Assembly (NCBI RefSeq): GCF_900188315.1
Contig: NZ_LT897781.1
Coordinates: 1,426,001-1,490,000, forward strand
Source of the DNA: Marinobacter sp. es.042
Lineage (GTDB): Bacteria > Pseudomonadota > Gammaproteobacteria > Pseudomonadales > Oleiphilaceae
Direction of reading: 5' to 3'
DNA: 64,000 nucleotides
The notes beneath the pieces are model-generated. The model saw only the letters and a list, made by a program, of their open reading frames with translations. It made no database searches and was not told the DNA's origin. Numbering within the stretch: the first letter of the stretch is position 1; each line of letters opens with the position of its first letter. This document shows positions 23,769 through 30,330 of this stretch, in pieces. A program made the position numbers and the translations under genes.

Positions 23769-25717
23769 TGATTTGCCTGTTCTTCCAGCTCCATCCACCG
23801 CTCAATGACCTGCTCCAGACGGTTTTCCTTTTCCGTCAATGCTTCCAGAGTGGCCGAGACTTCATCCGGTGGGCCTGAATAAAAATCAGCCCGGGAAATT
23901 TTTTCCTGCAGGCCCGCGACTTCCTGCTCAAGCTCCTCGATCTGCCCCGGTAGCTGCTCCAGCTCGAGCTTGAGCTTGTAACTCAGTTTCACGGGCTTGC
24001 CCTTTTCAGGTTCTGCCCGCGGTTTTGCGTTCTCTGCCGGTTTCTTTGATACGGCCTTTTCGGTGCTACCGGATGTCTTGCCGTTTTTATCCTGCTTGTC
24101 CGGCCGGTTACCCGTGGCTTCTGAGGGGAAGCAACCGCCCTGCCGACGCCAGTCCGTGTAACCGCCAACGTACTCACGCACTTTGCCCGAACCGTCCAGG
24201 AAAACCGTTTCGGTGATCACATTATCGAGAAACTCACGGTCGTGACTGATCACGATCACTGTGCCGGCAAATTCCGCCAGCTGTTCTTCCAGCAATTCCA
24301 GTGTTTCAACGTCTAGATCATTGGTCGGTTCGTCGAGCACCAGGATATTCGCGGGCTTGCTGAAGAGCTTGGCCAGAAGCAATCGGGCCCGCTCGCCACC
24401 AGAAAAGACACTGACCGGAGATCTGGCTCGCTCCGGGGTAAACAGGAACTCCTGCAAATAGCCGAGAACGTGTTTGCTCTGGCCATTGATGTCGATAAAC
24501 TCCCGACCCTCGGAGAGATTGTCCAGTGCGTTGCGCGTCAGATCGAGCTCTCCGCGCAACTGATCGAAATAGGCAACCTGCAGATTGGTACCAAGACGAA
24601 TGGACCCCTCGGTTGGTTCCAAATCCCCCAACAGGAGTCGAACAAGCGTGGTCTTGCCTGTGCCGTTTTCCCCAACAAGCCCGATCTTGTCCCCTCTCAG
24701 AATGGTGAGATTCATGTCTCTGATGACCGGAGTGCCATCGGGATAAGCAAAGCCCGCATCCCGGGTTTCAACCACAAGCTTCCCTGAGCGCGCCGCGTCC
24801 TCCACCGCGAAAGTTGCGGTTCCGCCCCGCACACGACGCTGCCTGTGCTCTTCACGCATGGCCTTCAGGGCACGAACACGCCCCATATTACGAGTCCTGC
24901 GAGCCTTGATGCCCTGCCGAATCCAGGCCTCCTCCTGCTTGAGGCGCTTGTCAAACAGCGCGTTCTGCCGTTCTTCTTCCTCCAGCGCTTTTTCCTTGAG
25001 GTCCAGGTAGCGGTCGTAGGTGGCAGCGAAGCTCACCAGTTTCCCGCGGTCCAGCTCTACAATCCTGGTCGCCATCCGCCGGATAAACGCCCGATCATGG
25101 CTGACAAACAACATGGCGCCGCGAAACTGGCCCAGGGCCTCTTCCAGCCAGGCGATCGCGGGGACGTCGAGGTGGTTCGTAGGCTCATCCAGCAACAGAA
25201 TATCCGGGTCGGCAACCAAAGCTTTTGCCAGGAGAACACGGCGCTGCCAGCCTCCCGAGAGGGTATCGAGGGTTTGATCAGGATCAACGCCATACTGGCC
25301 AAGAATTGTGGTTACCTTCTGATCCAGTCGCCAGCCGTCCAGGGCTTCAAGACGCTCCTGGACTTTCATCAACCGGTCCAGACTCGCCTCGTCGCCCTGC
25401 TGGGACAACTGGTGGAACTCTGCCAGCAACTTGCCGGTTTCAGGAAAGGCCCCGGCAACCACTTCATAGGCCGTGCGGGTGTCCTCGGAAGGCAGGTTCT
25501 GCGGCAGCACCGCCAGAACAGCGCCATCATCGAGACGAACCACGCCACCATCGGGTGTCACTTCGCCACTGACAATCTTCAGCAGGGTCGATTTTCCCTC
25601 GCCGTTTCGACCCAGCAGACACACACGCTCTCCGGCATCGATAACCAATGAGGCCTGATCAAGCAGCGGATGCATTCCATAAGCCAGGGAGACTGAGTCC
25701 AGCGTTAACAGTGGCAC
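23765..25717 (-). CDS. uup: ABC-F family ATPase, Uup type
   Basis: A soluble 650-aa protein with two ABC ATPase domains and no membrane domain. Walker A motifs are GRNGEGKSTLLK (near residue 36) and GENGTGKTTLVR (near 350), with signatures LSGGWQRRVLLAKAL and FSGGERARLLLAKLF and Walker B segments ILLLDEPTNHLD and ILVLDEPTNDLD. A Lys/Ala/Glu-rich linker precedes a C-terminal coiled coil (about 575-650), which in E. coli Uup binds DNA and branched structures. ABC-F proteins act on the ribosome, and Uup is linked to transposon excision and ribosome assembly. It is followed by an overlapping unknown gene. Confidence 0.94.
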   Translation of the reverse strand: MPLLTLDSVSLAYGMHPLLDQASLVIDAGERVCLLGRNGEGKSTLLKIVSGEVTPDGGVVRLDDGAVLAVLPQNLPSEDTRTAYEVVAGAFPETGKLLAEFHQLSQQGDEASLDRLMKVQERLEALDGWRLDQKVTTILGQYGVDPDQTLDTLSGGWQRRVLLAKALVADPDILLLDEPTNHLDVPAIAWLEEALGQFRGAMLFVSHDRAFIRRMATRIVELDRGKLVSFAATYDRYLDLKEKALEEEERQNALFDKRLKQEEAWIRQGIKARRTRNMGRVRALKAMREEHRQRRVRGGTATFAVEDAARSGKLVVETRDAGFAYPDGTPVIRDMNLTILRGDKIGLVGENGTGKTTLVRLLLGDLEPTEGSIRLGTNLQVAYFDQLRGELDLTRNALDNLSEGREFIDINGQSKHVLGYLQEFLFTPERARSPVSVFSGGERARLLLAKLFSKPANILVLDEPTNDLDVETLELLEEQLAEFAGTVIVISHDREFLDNVITETVFLDGSGKVREYVGGYTDWRRQGGCFPSEATGNRPDKQDKNGKTSGSTEKAVSKKPAENAKPRAEPEKGKPVKLSYKLKLELEQLPGQIEELEQEVAGLQEKISRADFYSGPPDEVSATLEALTEKENRLEQVIERWMELEEQANQ

Positions 25718-25725
25718 GTTTGGTT

Positions 25726-26520
25726 TTACTCCGATTGATTGACAGTAACGGGTTCACCAACCCGGATAAGTCCTGGTGATTCATGAATCGCGTTCTGGCC
25801 GAAGATCACGCCCTCACAGGTCCTGCGATAGCGGGACAGGGTTCTGAGCGGCTGCACGGCAGCATCCTTCAGGCCGGTCGAAGGGTCGACGGTCGTCATT
25901 ACGCAGCGTGAACAGGGCTTTACGATACTCAGACGGTTATTGCCAATGCTCAAGTTCTGCCAATGGTCCTCATCCCAGGCGTCTGCCCCCTCAACGACGA
26001 TGTTGGGACGGAATCTCCGCATCTCCACGGGCACCTCCAGCCGGGTGTTGAGCTCTGCCAACGAGGCAGTGTTGGTAACCAGAAAAGGAAAACCATCAGC
26101 AAAGCCCACTCGCCGGTACTCGTCGACCCTGCCCGCATCAACGCGGCGGAAGGAGCTGTCCGGCATGAATACCAGGCGAACAGGCTTGCGGCAAAACCGA
26201 CTCAGGGCATCACTGGCTTCTGGCAAGCCTGCCAGAGCCTTCACCCAGTCCCGCCACACCAGTACGCGAAGCTCGTCATTGGAGGCTGTCAGACCAAACT
26301 CACCTTCACCGGGAATGTTGATAACAACCTGATCGCCATCCAACTGCGTTTCCACGCGGGCTAGTTCGGGATGCTCTCTCTGGGTGACAAAACGCCGCTC
26401 ATCATCAACGATCATCCATCGCCTGTCTCCGACTGGACCGAAATCGTCGGTATGAAAACTGGTCACCTCAATACCGGAAAGGGATTTGACAGGGTATACG
26501 AACAGCGAACGGACCTTCAT
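25726..26520 (-). CDS. MOSC domain protein (YcbX-like, without ferredoxin domain)
   Basis: A 264-aa protein with an N-terminal MOSC beta-barrel domain (VRSLFVYPVKSLSGIEVTSF) and a C-terminal MOSC domain with the conserved cysteine in KPCSRCVMTTVDPSTG. MOSC proteins bind the molybdenum cofactor; YcbX and mARC reduce N-hydroxylated compounds. E. coli YcbX has an additional C-terminal 2Fe-2S ferredoxin domain that is absent here, so an external electron donor is expected. The start at 26520 has GGGAGG eight bases upstream. A longer upstream frame runs across the tRNA-Gly gene and is rejected. It ends 8 bp before uup. Confidence 0.9.
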   Translation of the reverse strand: MKVRSLFVYPVKSLSGIEVTSFHTDDFGPVGDRRWMIVDDERRFVTQREHPELARVETQLDGDQVVINIPGEGEFGLTASNDELRVLVWRDWVKALAGLPEASDALSRFCRKPVRLVFMPDSSFRRVDAGRVDEYRRVGFADGFPFLVTNTASLAELNTRLEVPVEMRRFRPNIVVEGADAWDEDHWQNLSIGNNRLSIVKPCSRCVMTTVDPSTGLKDAAVQPLRTLSRYRRTCEGVIFGQNAIHESPGLIRVGEPVTVNQSE

Positions 26521-26616
26521 GGAGGCAACCTCCCACAGAGAATCGGGACTCGAAACAGGCTGATGAGTATACCTGACCGCAACCCCCGGCGCCGAGGTTG
26601 CAGGTGCCCGAAAACG

Positions 26617-26648
26617 AAAAAACCCGGACCTTTTCAGGACCGGGTTTT
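26617..26648 (-). terminator. Terminator of tRNA-Gly
   Basis: A 12-bp stem with one mismatch (26619-26630 with 26637-26648), 6-base loop, followed on the minus strand by TTTTTTCGTTTT. Confidence 0.8.
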
Positions 26649-26655
26649 CGAAATC

Positions 26656-26731
26656 TGGAGCGGGAAACGAGATTCGAACTCGCGACCCCAACCTTGGCAA
26701 GGTTGTGCTCTACCAACTGAGCTATTCCCGC
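26656..26731 (-). tRNA. tRNA-Gly (anticodon GCC)
   Basis: 76 nt including an encoded CCA. The acceptor stem is GCGGGAA/TTCCCGC, the D-loop TTGGTAGAG, the anticodon loop TTGCCAA with anticodon GCC, and the T-loop TTCGAAT. A promoter lies just upstream and a terminator just downstream, so it is a single-gene unit. Confidence 0.98.
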
Positions 26732-26765
26732 AATGCTGTTCGGCTGTTGCCGACAACGGAGGCGT

Positions 26766-26793
26766 ATTCTACGGATCCCGACGGAACCGTCAA
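26766..26793 (-). promoter_or_regulatory. Promoter of tRNA-Gly
   Basis: Minus-strand TTGACG (26788-26793), 16-base spacer, TAGAAT (26766-26771), followed by a GC-rich discriminator (ACGCCTCC) as in stringently controlled stable-RNA promoters. The -35 box overlaps the final codons of the upstream L,D-transpeptidase-like gene. Confidence 0.78.
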
Positions 26794-27506
26794 CCACTTT
26801 TTTTAAGGTTTTTTCCTGCCAGTGTACGGTTATCACATTTCAGGAATCCGGAACTGTGCAGCCACTCCTGATCCGGATAGTACTTGAACACCAACTGCCC
26901 CCCCTTAAGGTTGTCGACAACACGCTTGATGATCTGGTTATCAACTGCCGGGCACCCGTGACTACGCCCAATGCGGCCGTATTTGCTGACCCAACCATCA
27001 TTCACGTAATCCGCACCGTGTATAACGATGGCGCGCTGCCGGGCAAGGTCGTTGATCCCGGGCTCGAGACCATCCAGCCTGAGCGAATAGCCGTGCTTGC
27101 CGTAATAGGATTCCCGGGCCTGGAAAAGCCCGATACTGGACTGGTAACTCCCCTCCACGTTGGAGAAAGCGGTCGATTTAAAATTCCCGGAATTTTTGCC
27201 GTGAGCAACCAGGTCCCGAAGCAACAGCTCGCCCTTCTCCAGATCGAAAATCCATAGCCTTTCCTGACTGGATGGCAACGAGAAATCAATCACCGCAAGC
27301 CGCTCGGGCATCTGAACACCACTGGAGACAGCGCAGCGAGAGGCGCTGATTGCGGTCCTGAGGACCTTTGTATCGAGCTTTGGAGCGGCGGCACTCAGGC
27401 GATCTAAAAGGTCGTCGTCCAGAGAGGCGCCAAACGATGGGAGTGGTAGCCACGCCCAAAAAGCCAGTAGCAGGCCTGCGGGTAAAAGCCGCCGCGTCTT
27501 TTTCAT
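26790..27506 (-). CDS. Murein L,D-transpeptidase-like protein (YkuD_2 type), exported
   Basis: A 238-aa protein with an N-terminal signal peptide (MKKTRRLLPAGLLLAFWAW, likely cleavage near SFGA). The catalytic region contains IHGADYV and the cysteine motif GRSHGCPAV (Cys near residue 197), matching the L,D-transpeptidase catalytic-domain-like family, with NFKSTAFSNVEGSYQSSIG upstream. Members are inferred to act on peptidoglycan cross-links in the periplasm, but this subfamily has little direct biochemistry. The start at 27506 is chosen over one nine codons upstream, since the signal peptide begins there. It is monocistronic. Confidence 0.88.
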   Translation of the reverse strand: MKKTRRLLPAGLLLAFWAWLPLPSFGASLDDDLLDRLSAAAPKLDTKVLRTAISASRCAVSSGVQMPERLAVIDFSLPSSQERLWIFDLEKGELLLRDLVAHGKNSGNFKSTAFSNVEGSYQSSIGLFQARESYYGKHGYSLRLDGLEPGINDLARQRAIVIHGADYVNDGWVSKYGRIGRSHGCPAVDNQIIKRVVDNLKGGQLVFKYYPDQEWLHSSGFLKCDNRTLAGKNLKKSG

Positions 27507-27651
27507 TCCAGATCCCCGGTAAAATGATTGCAAGCCAAAGAAGGATCGCTATCCCGTGCAATTTCAGTGTTGCGCATTTTATCAGGGAAAAGTGCCAACC
27601 CCGTCCGAATGTACGTTTTCTATACAAAACTTTAAGGAAAGGGCGATTGCG

Positions 27652-28254
27652 CTACTGGCCGAAACGGCGACCACCGGCCAGGTACTCCCGCTCTTCCGCC
27701 GTTGAGGTTCTGCCGAGTGCCTTGTTGCGGTGAGGGAATCGTCCGTACTTTTGTATGATCGCCCGGTGATCCTTTGCGGACTGCAGAAAGCTACCCATGA
27801 AATCGGAAAGGATTCCTTCAGTTGACCGCGCCAGTTGCTCGTAGCATTCCACGGACATATCCTGGTCGTCCTTGAGTTCCGAATGCTGGAGCGGCATATA
27901 GAGAAACGCTCTGTGCACGGGCGGCAGCATCGTATCCTGCCCTTTCTGCATCGCTTGCCGGCATAGCTTGCGCGCCTGGCGATCCTGATCAAACGCCATG
28001 GCACCGCCGCGGAAGATATTCCGCGAAAACTGGTCAAGCAGAATGGTCTCGGCAAGTATACCGCCGGCCTCAGTCCGCCAATGGTCCAATCCCTGCTCGG
28101 AAGCAAACAACACCATTGAAAGGAAACGCCGGCGTATCTCCTGGTCAAACCTGCGGTCCGATCGGAACCACTTGTTCCGGTGGTCGCTGTCTGGCAGCCC
28201 ATGTTCGTCAAGTTCGCCAAACCAGAAATCCAGAATCTCTTTCCAATCGAACAT
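27652..28254 (-). CDS. DUF924 family protein
   Basis: A 200-aa soluble protein with the hallmarks of DUF924: an N-terminal ILDFWFGE, central LLDQFSRNIFRGG and a C-terminal RFPHRNKALGRTSTAEEREYL. The fold is an all-helical TPR-like repeat protein in solved members, and the molecular function is unknown. It is divergent from the CbiX-like gene, 101 bp away, and has no operon partners. Confidence 0.92.
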   Translation of the reverse strand: MFDWKEILDFWFGELDEHGLPDSDHRNKWFRSDRRFDQEIRRRFLSMVLFASEQGLDHWRTEAGGILAETILLDQFSRNIFRGGAMAFDQDRQARKLCRQAMQKGQDTMLPPVHRAFLYMPLQHSELKDDQDMSVECYEQLARSTEGILSDFMGSFLQSAKDHRAIIQKYGRFPHRNKALGRTSTAEEREYLAGGRRFGQ

Positions 28255-28355
28255 TCACTGGCACCCTGTTACTTTAGATGGTACCGGCCCTCTCATGAGG
28301 CCGGCTTTCCCGACTTACGACAGGCCCTAACAAATTGACTACTTCAGGAGCGGCA

Positions 28356-28730
28356 ATGAGCAGCCCCCGCATTATTCTGTTGGCACATGGAAGCAGTGAC
28401 AAGCGCTGGTGTGAAACCTTCGAAAAGCTTGCGGCGCCCACTCTCGCTTCTGTCGACAACGCCAGGGTCGCCTACATGGAACTGGCGGAACCATCCATTG
28501 ATACAATCATTATGGAAGGTGTGGCTGAAGGCATCACCGAGTTTACGATCGTTCCCTTGTTCCTGGCGGCCGGCCGCCACTTGCGCAAGGATGTTCCGGC
28601 AATGATCGAAGAACTCGAAAAAACCCACGCCGTATCCATTCAGCTTGCACCTCCGATTGGGGAAAACCCTCTCCTGGGACAGGCAATTCGCGATGTTGTT
28701 ATGCTTCAACTGGAAGAGACACCCGCCTGA
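28356..28730 (+). CDS. CbiX/SirB-like single-domain chelatase family protein
   Basis: A 124-aa protein with one CbiX-type chelatase domain: IILLAHGSSDKRW near the start (metal-binding His in LLAHGS) and IVPLFLAAGRHLRKDVPAMI in the second half (second His). Short single-domain CbiX proteins insert cobalt or iron into sirohydrochlorin as homodimers. No other sirohaem or cobalamin gene is nearby, so the substrate is open. The ATG at 28356 has CAGGAG five bases upstream; an earlier in-frame TTG is rejected. The next gene follows after 53 bp. Confidence 0.87.
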   Translation: MSSPRIILLAHGSSDKRWCETFEKLAAPTLASVDNARVAYMELAEPSIDTIIMEGVAEGITEFTIVPLFLAAGRHLRKDVPAMIEELEKTHAVSIQLAPPIGENPLLGQAIRDVVMLQLEETPA

Positions 28731-28783
28731 ACCGGGCGTTCTGAGACAGCGCCAGAGGCCAGTGCGCGACAGGAGTATCGATT

Positions 28784-29710
28784 ATGTCGAAAAGGATTCT
28801 GATTACCGGAGGAACCGGGTTTATTGGCCATGTTCTCTGCCGTGAATTATTGGCACGGGATTACGAACTGACGGTTTTCAGCCGGCAACCGGCCGAAACG
28901 GTCAAATCAAGCTGCGGACGGGTCGAGGCAATCCGTGATCTGCAGCAGCTTCGCTCTCACCCCGGATACGATGCCGTCATCAACCTTGCCGGAGAAGGTA
29001 TCGCGGATAAACGCTGGTCGGAGTCCCGAAAGCAGGAACTCCGTGATAGCCGCATTGGTGTCACCGAAACCCTGGTCGACGTCATCCGAAGTTGGGATCA
29101 AGCGCCGAATGTAGTCGTTTCGGGGTCGGCTGTTGGCTTTTACGGGGACCAGGGATCAGCCACGGTCACCGAGAGCACCAGCCCGAATGACGAATTTACG
29201 CATCGGCTGTGCCGCGACTGGGAAAACGCCGCCAAACCACTTGGCGACGATGGCGTTCGCCTGTGCTTCTCCCGGACAGGCGTCGTGGCTGGCCCGGATG
29301 GTGGCTTCCTGGAGCGGATGCTCCTGCCCTTCAAATTGGGGCTGGGCGGACGCCTGGGTAGCGGAACACAGTACATGCCGTGGGTCCACAGGGACGATGT
29401 GGTCAGCGCACTTATATGGATGATGGAAAACCCGGACGCATCAGGCCCATACAATGTCGTAAGCCCGAACCCGGTAACGAACGCGGAATTCACCCGGAGC
29501 CTGGGCAGGGTTTTACACCGTCCCACCCTCTTTCCGGCACCGGCTCCGGTGCTCAAGGTGGCTCTGGGGGAAATGGCGAGGCTTCTTCTTACGGGCCAGC
29601 GGGCTATTCCGGAGAAGCTGGTCAGCCAGCAATTCCAGTTCCGGTATCCGGACCTGGATCAGGCACTGACCCAATCCGTTGCTCCAGGGGCAGCGGAAAA
29701 AAAAGGATGA
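28784..29710 (+). CDS. TIGR01777 family NAD-dependent epimerase/SDR protein (YfcH-like)
   Basis: A 308-aa extended SDR-like protein. The nucleotide-binding motif is ILITGGTGFIGHVLC at residues 5-19, and NLAGEGIADKRWSE, SGSAVGFYGDQG and GLGGRLGSGTQYMPWVHRDD are the family signatures. The C-terminal domain of about 50 residues matches DUF1731. The physiological substrate is unknown; a weak link to cell-division phenotypes exists for homologues. AGGAG precedes the ATG. It is probably co-transcribed with the CbiX-like gene and ends at a strong terminator. Confidence 0.92.
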   Translation: MSKRILITGGTGFIGHVLCRELLARDYELTVFSRQPAETVKSSCGRVEAIRDLQQLRSHPGYDAVINLAGEGIADKRWSESRKQELRDSRIGVTETLVDVIRSWDQAPNVVVSGSAVGFYGDQGSATVTESTSPNDEFTHRLCRDWENAAKPLGDDGVRLCFSRTGVVAGPDGGFLERMLLPFKLGLGGRLGSGTQYMPWVHRDDVVSALIWMMENPDASGPYNVVSPNPVTNAEFTRSLGRVLHRPTLFPAPAPVLKVALGEMARLLLTGQRAIPEKLVSQQFQFRYPDLDQALTQSVAPGAAEKKG

Positions 29711-29715
29711 CCCCA

Positions 29716-29750
29716 AGGGGGGTGCCTTATTGAACTCCCCTGTTTTTTTT
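29716..29750 (+). terminator. Rho-independent terminator of the cbiX-like/SDR unit
   Basis: An 8-bp stem with one G-T pair (AGGGGGGT / ACTCCCCT), 10-base loop, then G and eight T residues. It begins five bases after the stop codon. Confidence 0.85.
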
Positions 29751-29761
29751 CACAAAAGACG

Positions 29762-29790
29762 TTGACAGCGTTTCGAAGCTTTCTTAATAT
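29762..29790 (+). promoter_or_regulatory. Promoter of tRNA-Glu
   Basis: Consensus TTGACA (29762-29767), 17-base spacer, TAATAT (29785-29790). The start point is about 33 nt before the tRNA. Confidence 0.85.
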
Positions 29791-29829
29791 ACTCGCCACC
29801 TCGACGAGGCAAGGTGTTGAAAACGTTGC

Positions 29830-29905
29830 GTCCCCTTCGTCTAGTGGCCTAGGACTCCGCCCTTTCACGGCGGCAACAGGGGTTCGAACCCCCTAGGGGA
29901 CGCCA
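29830..29905 (+). tRNA. tRNA-Glu (anticodon TTC)
   Basis: 76 nt with encoded CCA. The acceptor stem is GTCCCCT/AGGGGAC, the anticodon loop CTTTCAC (anticodon TTC), and the T arm AGGGG-TTCGAAC-CCCCT. It closely matches the E. coli tRNA-Glu sequence as I recall it. Confidence 0.98.
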
Positions 29906-29956
29906 ATTTTTTCTGCCCTGATGGGTCAGGGAAATCGAAGTTTCCCGGCCTCATCG

Positions 29957-30109
29957 TCAGACTGGCTTATGACCGTGCTTCCCTTCTTTTCTATCCGGGT
30001 GTCCGTGCTCCTTCTGATCTTTCATCACGAAGATGCCAACACCCACAAAAAAGCCAAGCATCAGCAGTACAGTGGCAATACCTGCGATCACAACGGCGTC
30101 CATATACAT
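29957..30109 (-). CDS. Small single-pass membrane protein, candidate cbb3 oxidase subunit CcoM
   Basis: A 50-aa frame with GGAAGGAG seven bases before the ATG. It encodes MYMDAVVIAGIATVLLMLGF, continues as a single hydrophobic helix to about residue 29, then a His/Lys-rich tail (KEHGHPDRKEGKHGHKPV). From memory, the N-terminal pattern (D-x-VVIAG-x-x-TV-x-LM) resembles CcoM, the small extra helix of Pseudomonas stutzeri cbb3 oxidase, but this is not verified here. An ANR/FNR box lies 66 bp upstream with a TAACCT -10 box at the class II distance, which fits a microaerobic respiratory role. Plus-strand frames over the same stretch lack such support. Confidence 0.72.
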   Translation of the reverse strand: MYMDAVVIAGIATVLLMLGFFVGVGIFVMKDQKEHGHPDRKEGKHGHKPV

Positions 30110-30146
30110 TTTGTTTCTCCTTCCGGTAATTAACTTGATTAAACTC

Positions 30147-30152
30147 AGGTTA
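30147..30152 (-). promoter_or_regulatory. -10 box of the ANR-dependent promoter for the small membrane protein
   Basis: Minus-strand TAACCT, placed so that transcription would start near 30140. That point is 41.5 bases from the centre of the ANR/FNR box at 30175-30188, the spacing of a class II FNR-activated promoter. No good -35 box is needed or seen. Confidence 0.55.
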
Positions 30153-30174
30153 CGCCCGGGCCGCCCGCAAGGTA

Positions 30175-30188
30175 TTGATCCAAATCAA
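30175..30188. promoter_or_regulatory. ANR/FNR binding site (perfect consensus)
   Basis: TTGAT-CCAA-ATCAA matches the ANR/FNR consensus TTGAT-N4-ATCAA at all ten specified bases. It lies between the minus-strand small membrane protein (start 30109) and the plus-strand GGDEF-EAL gene (start near 30331). It fits class II activation of the former. It could also influence the latter, where a TAAATA at 30215-30220 is a possible -10 box. Confidence 0.8.
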
Positions 30189-30330
30189 CGTATTTGTCAG
30201 ACCGCATGTACGCATAAATACTGAACCACAACACATTTCCTTCGATTTTTCCTGTATTTGCAAGGCATTCGACAGAAACTGCTGCTATAGTCGGAAACAA
30301 AGGAAGTGTCCGATCTCCTAACCGTTCTGG

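Noticed and set aside
26521..26700. N-terminal extension of the MOSC protein
   Set aside because: It would be read through the tRNA-Gly gene and its terminator. The ATG at 26520 has a good ribosome binding site.
29921..30224. Plus-strand short frames between tRNA-Glu and the GGDEF-EAL gene
   Set aside because: No ribosome binding site or coding character. The minus-strand 50-aa frame has far better support.
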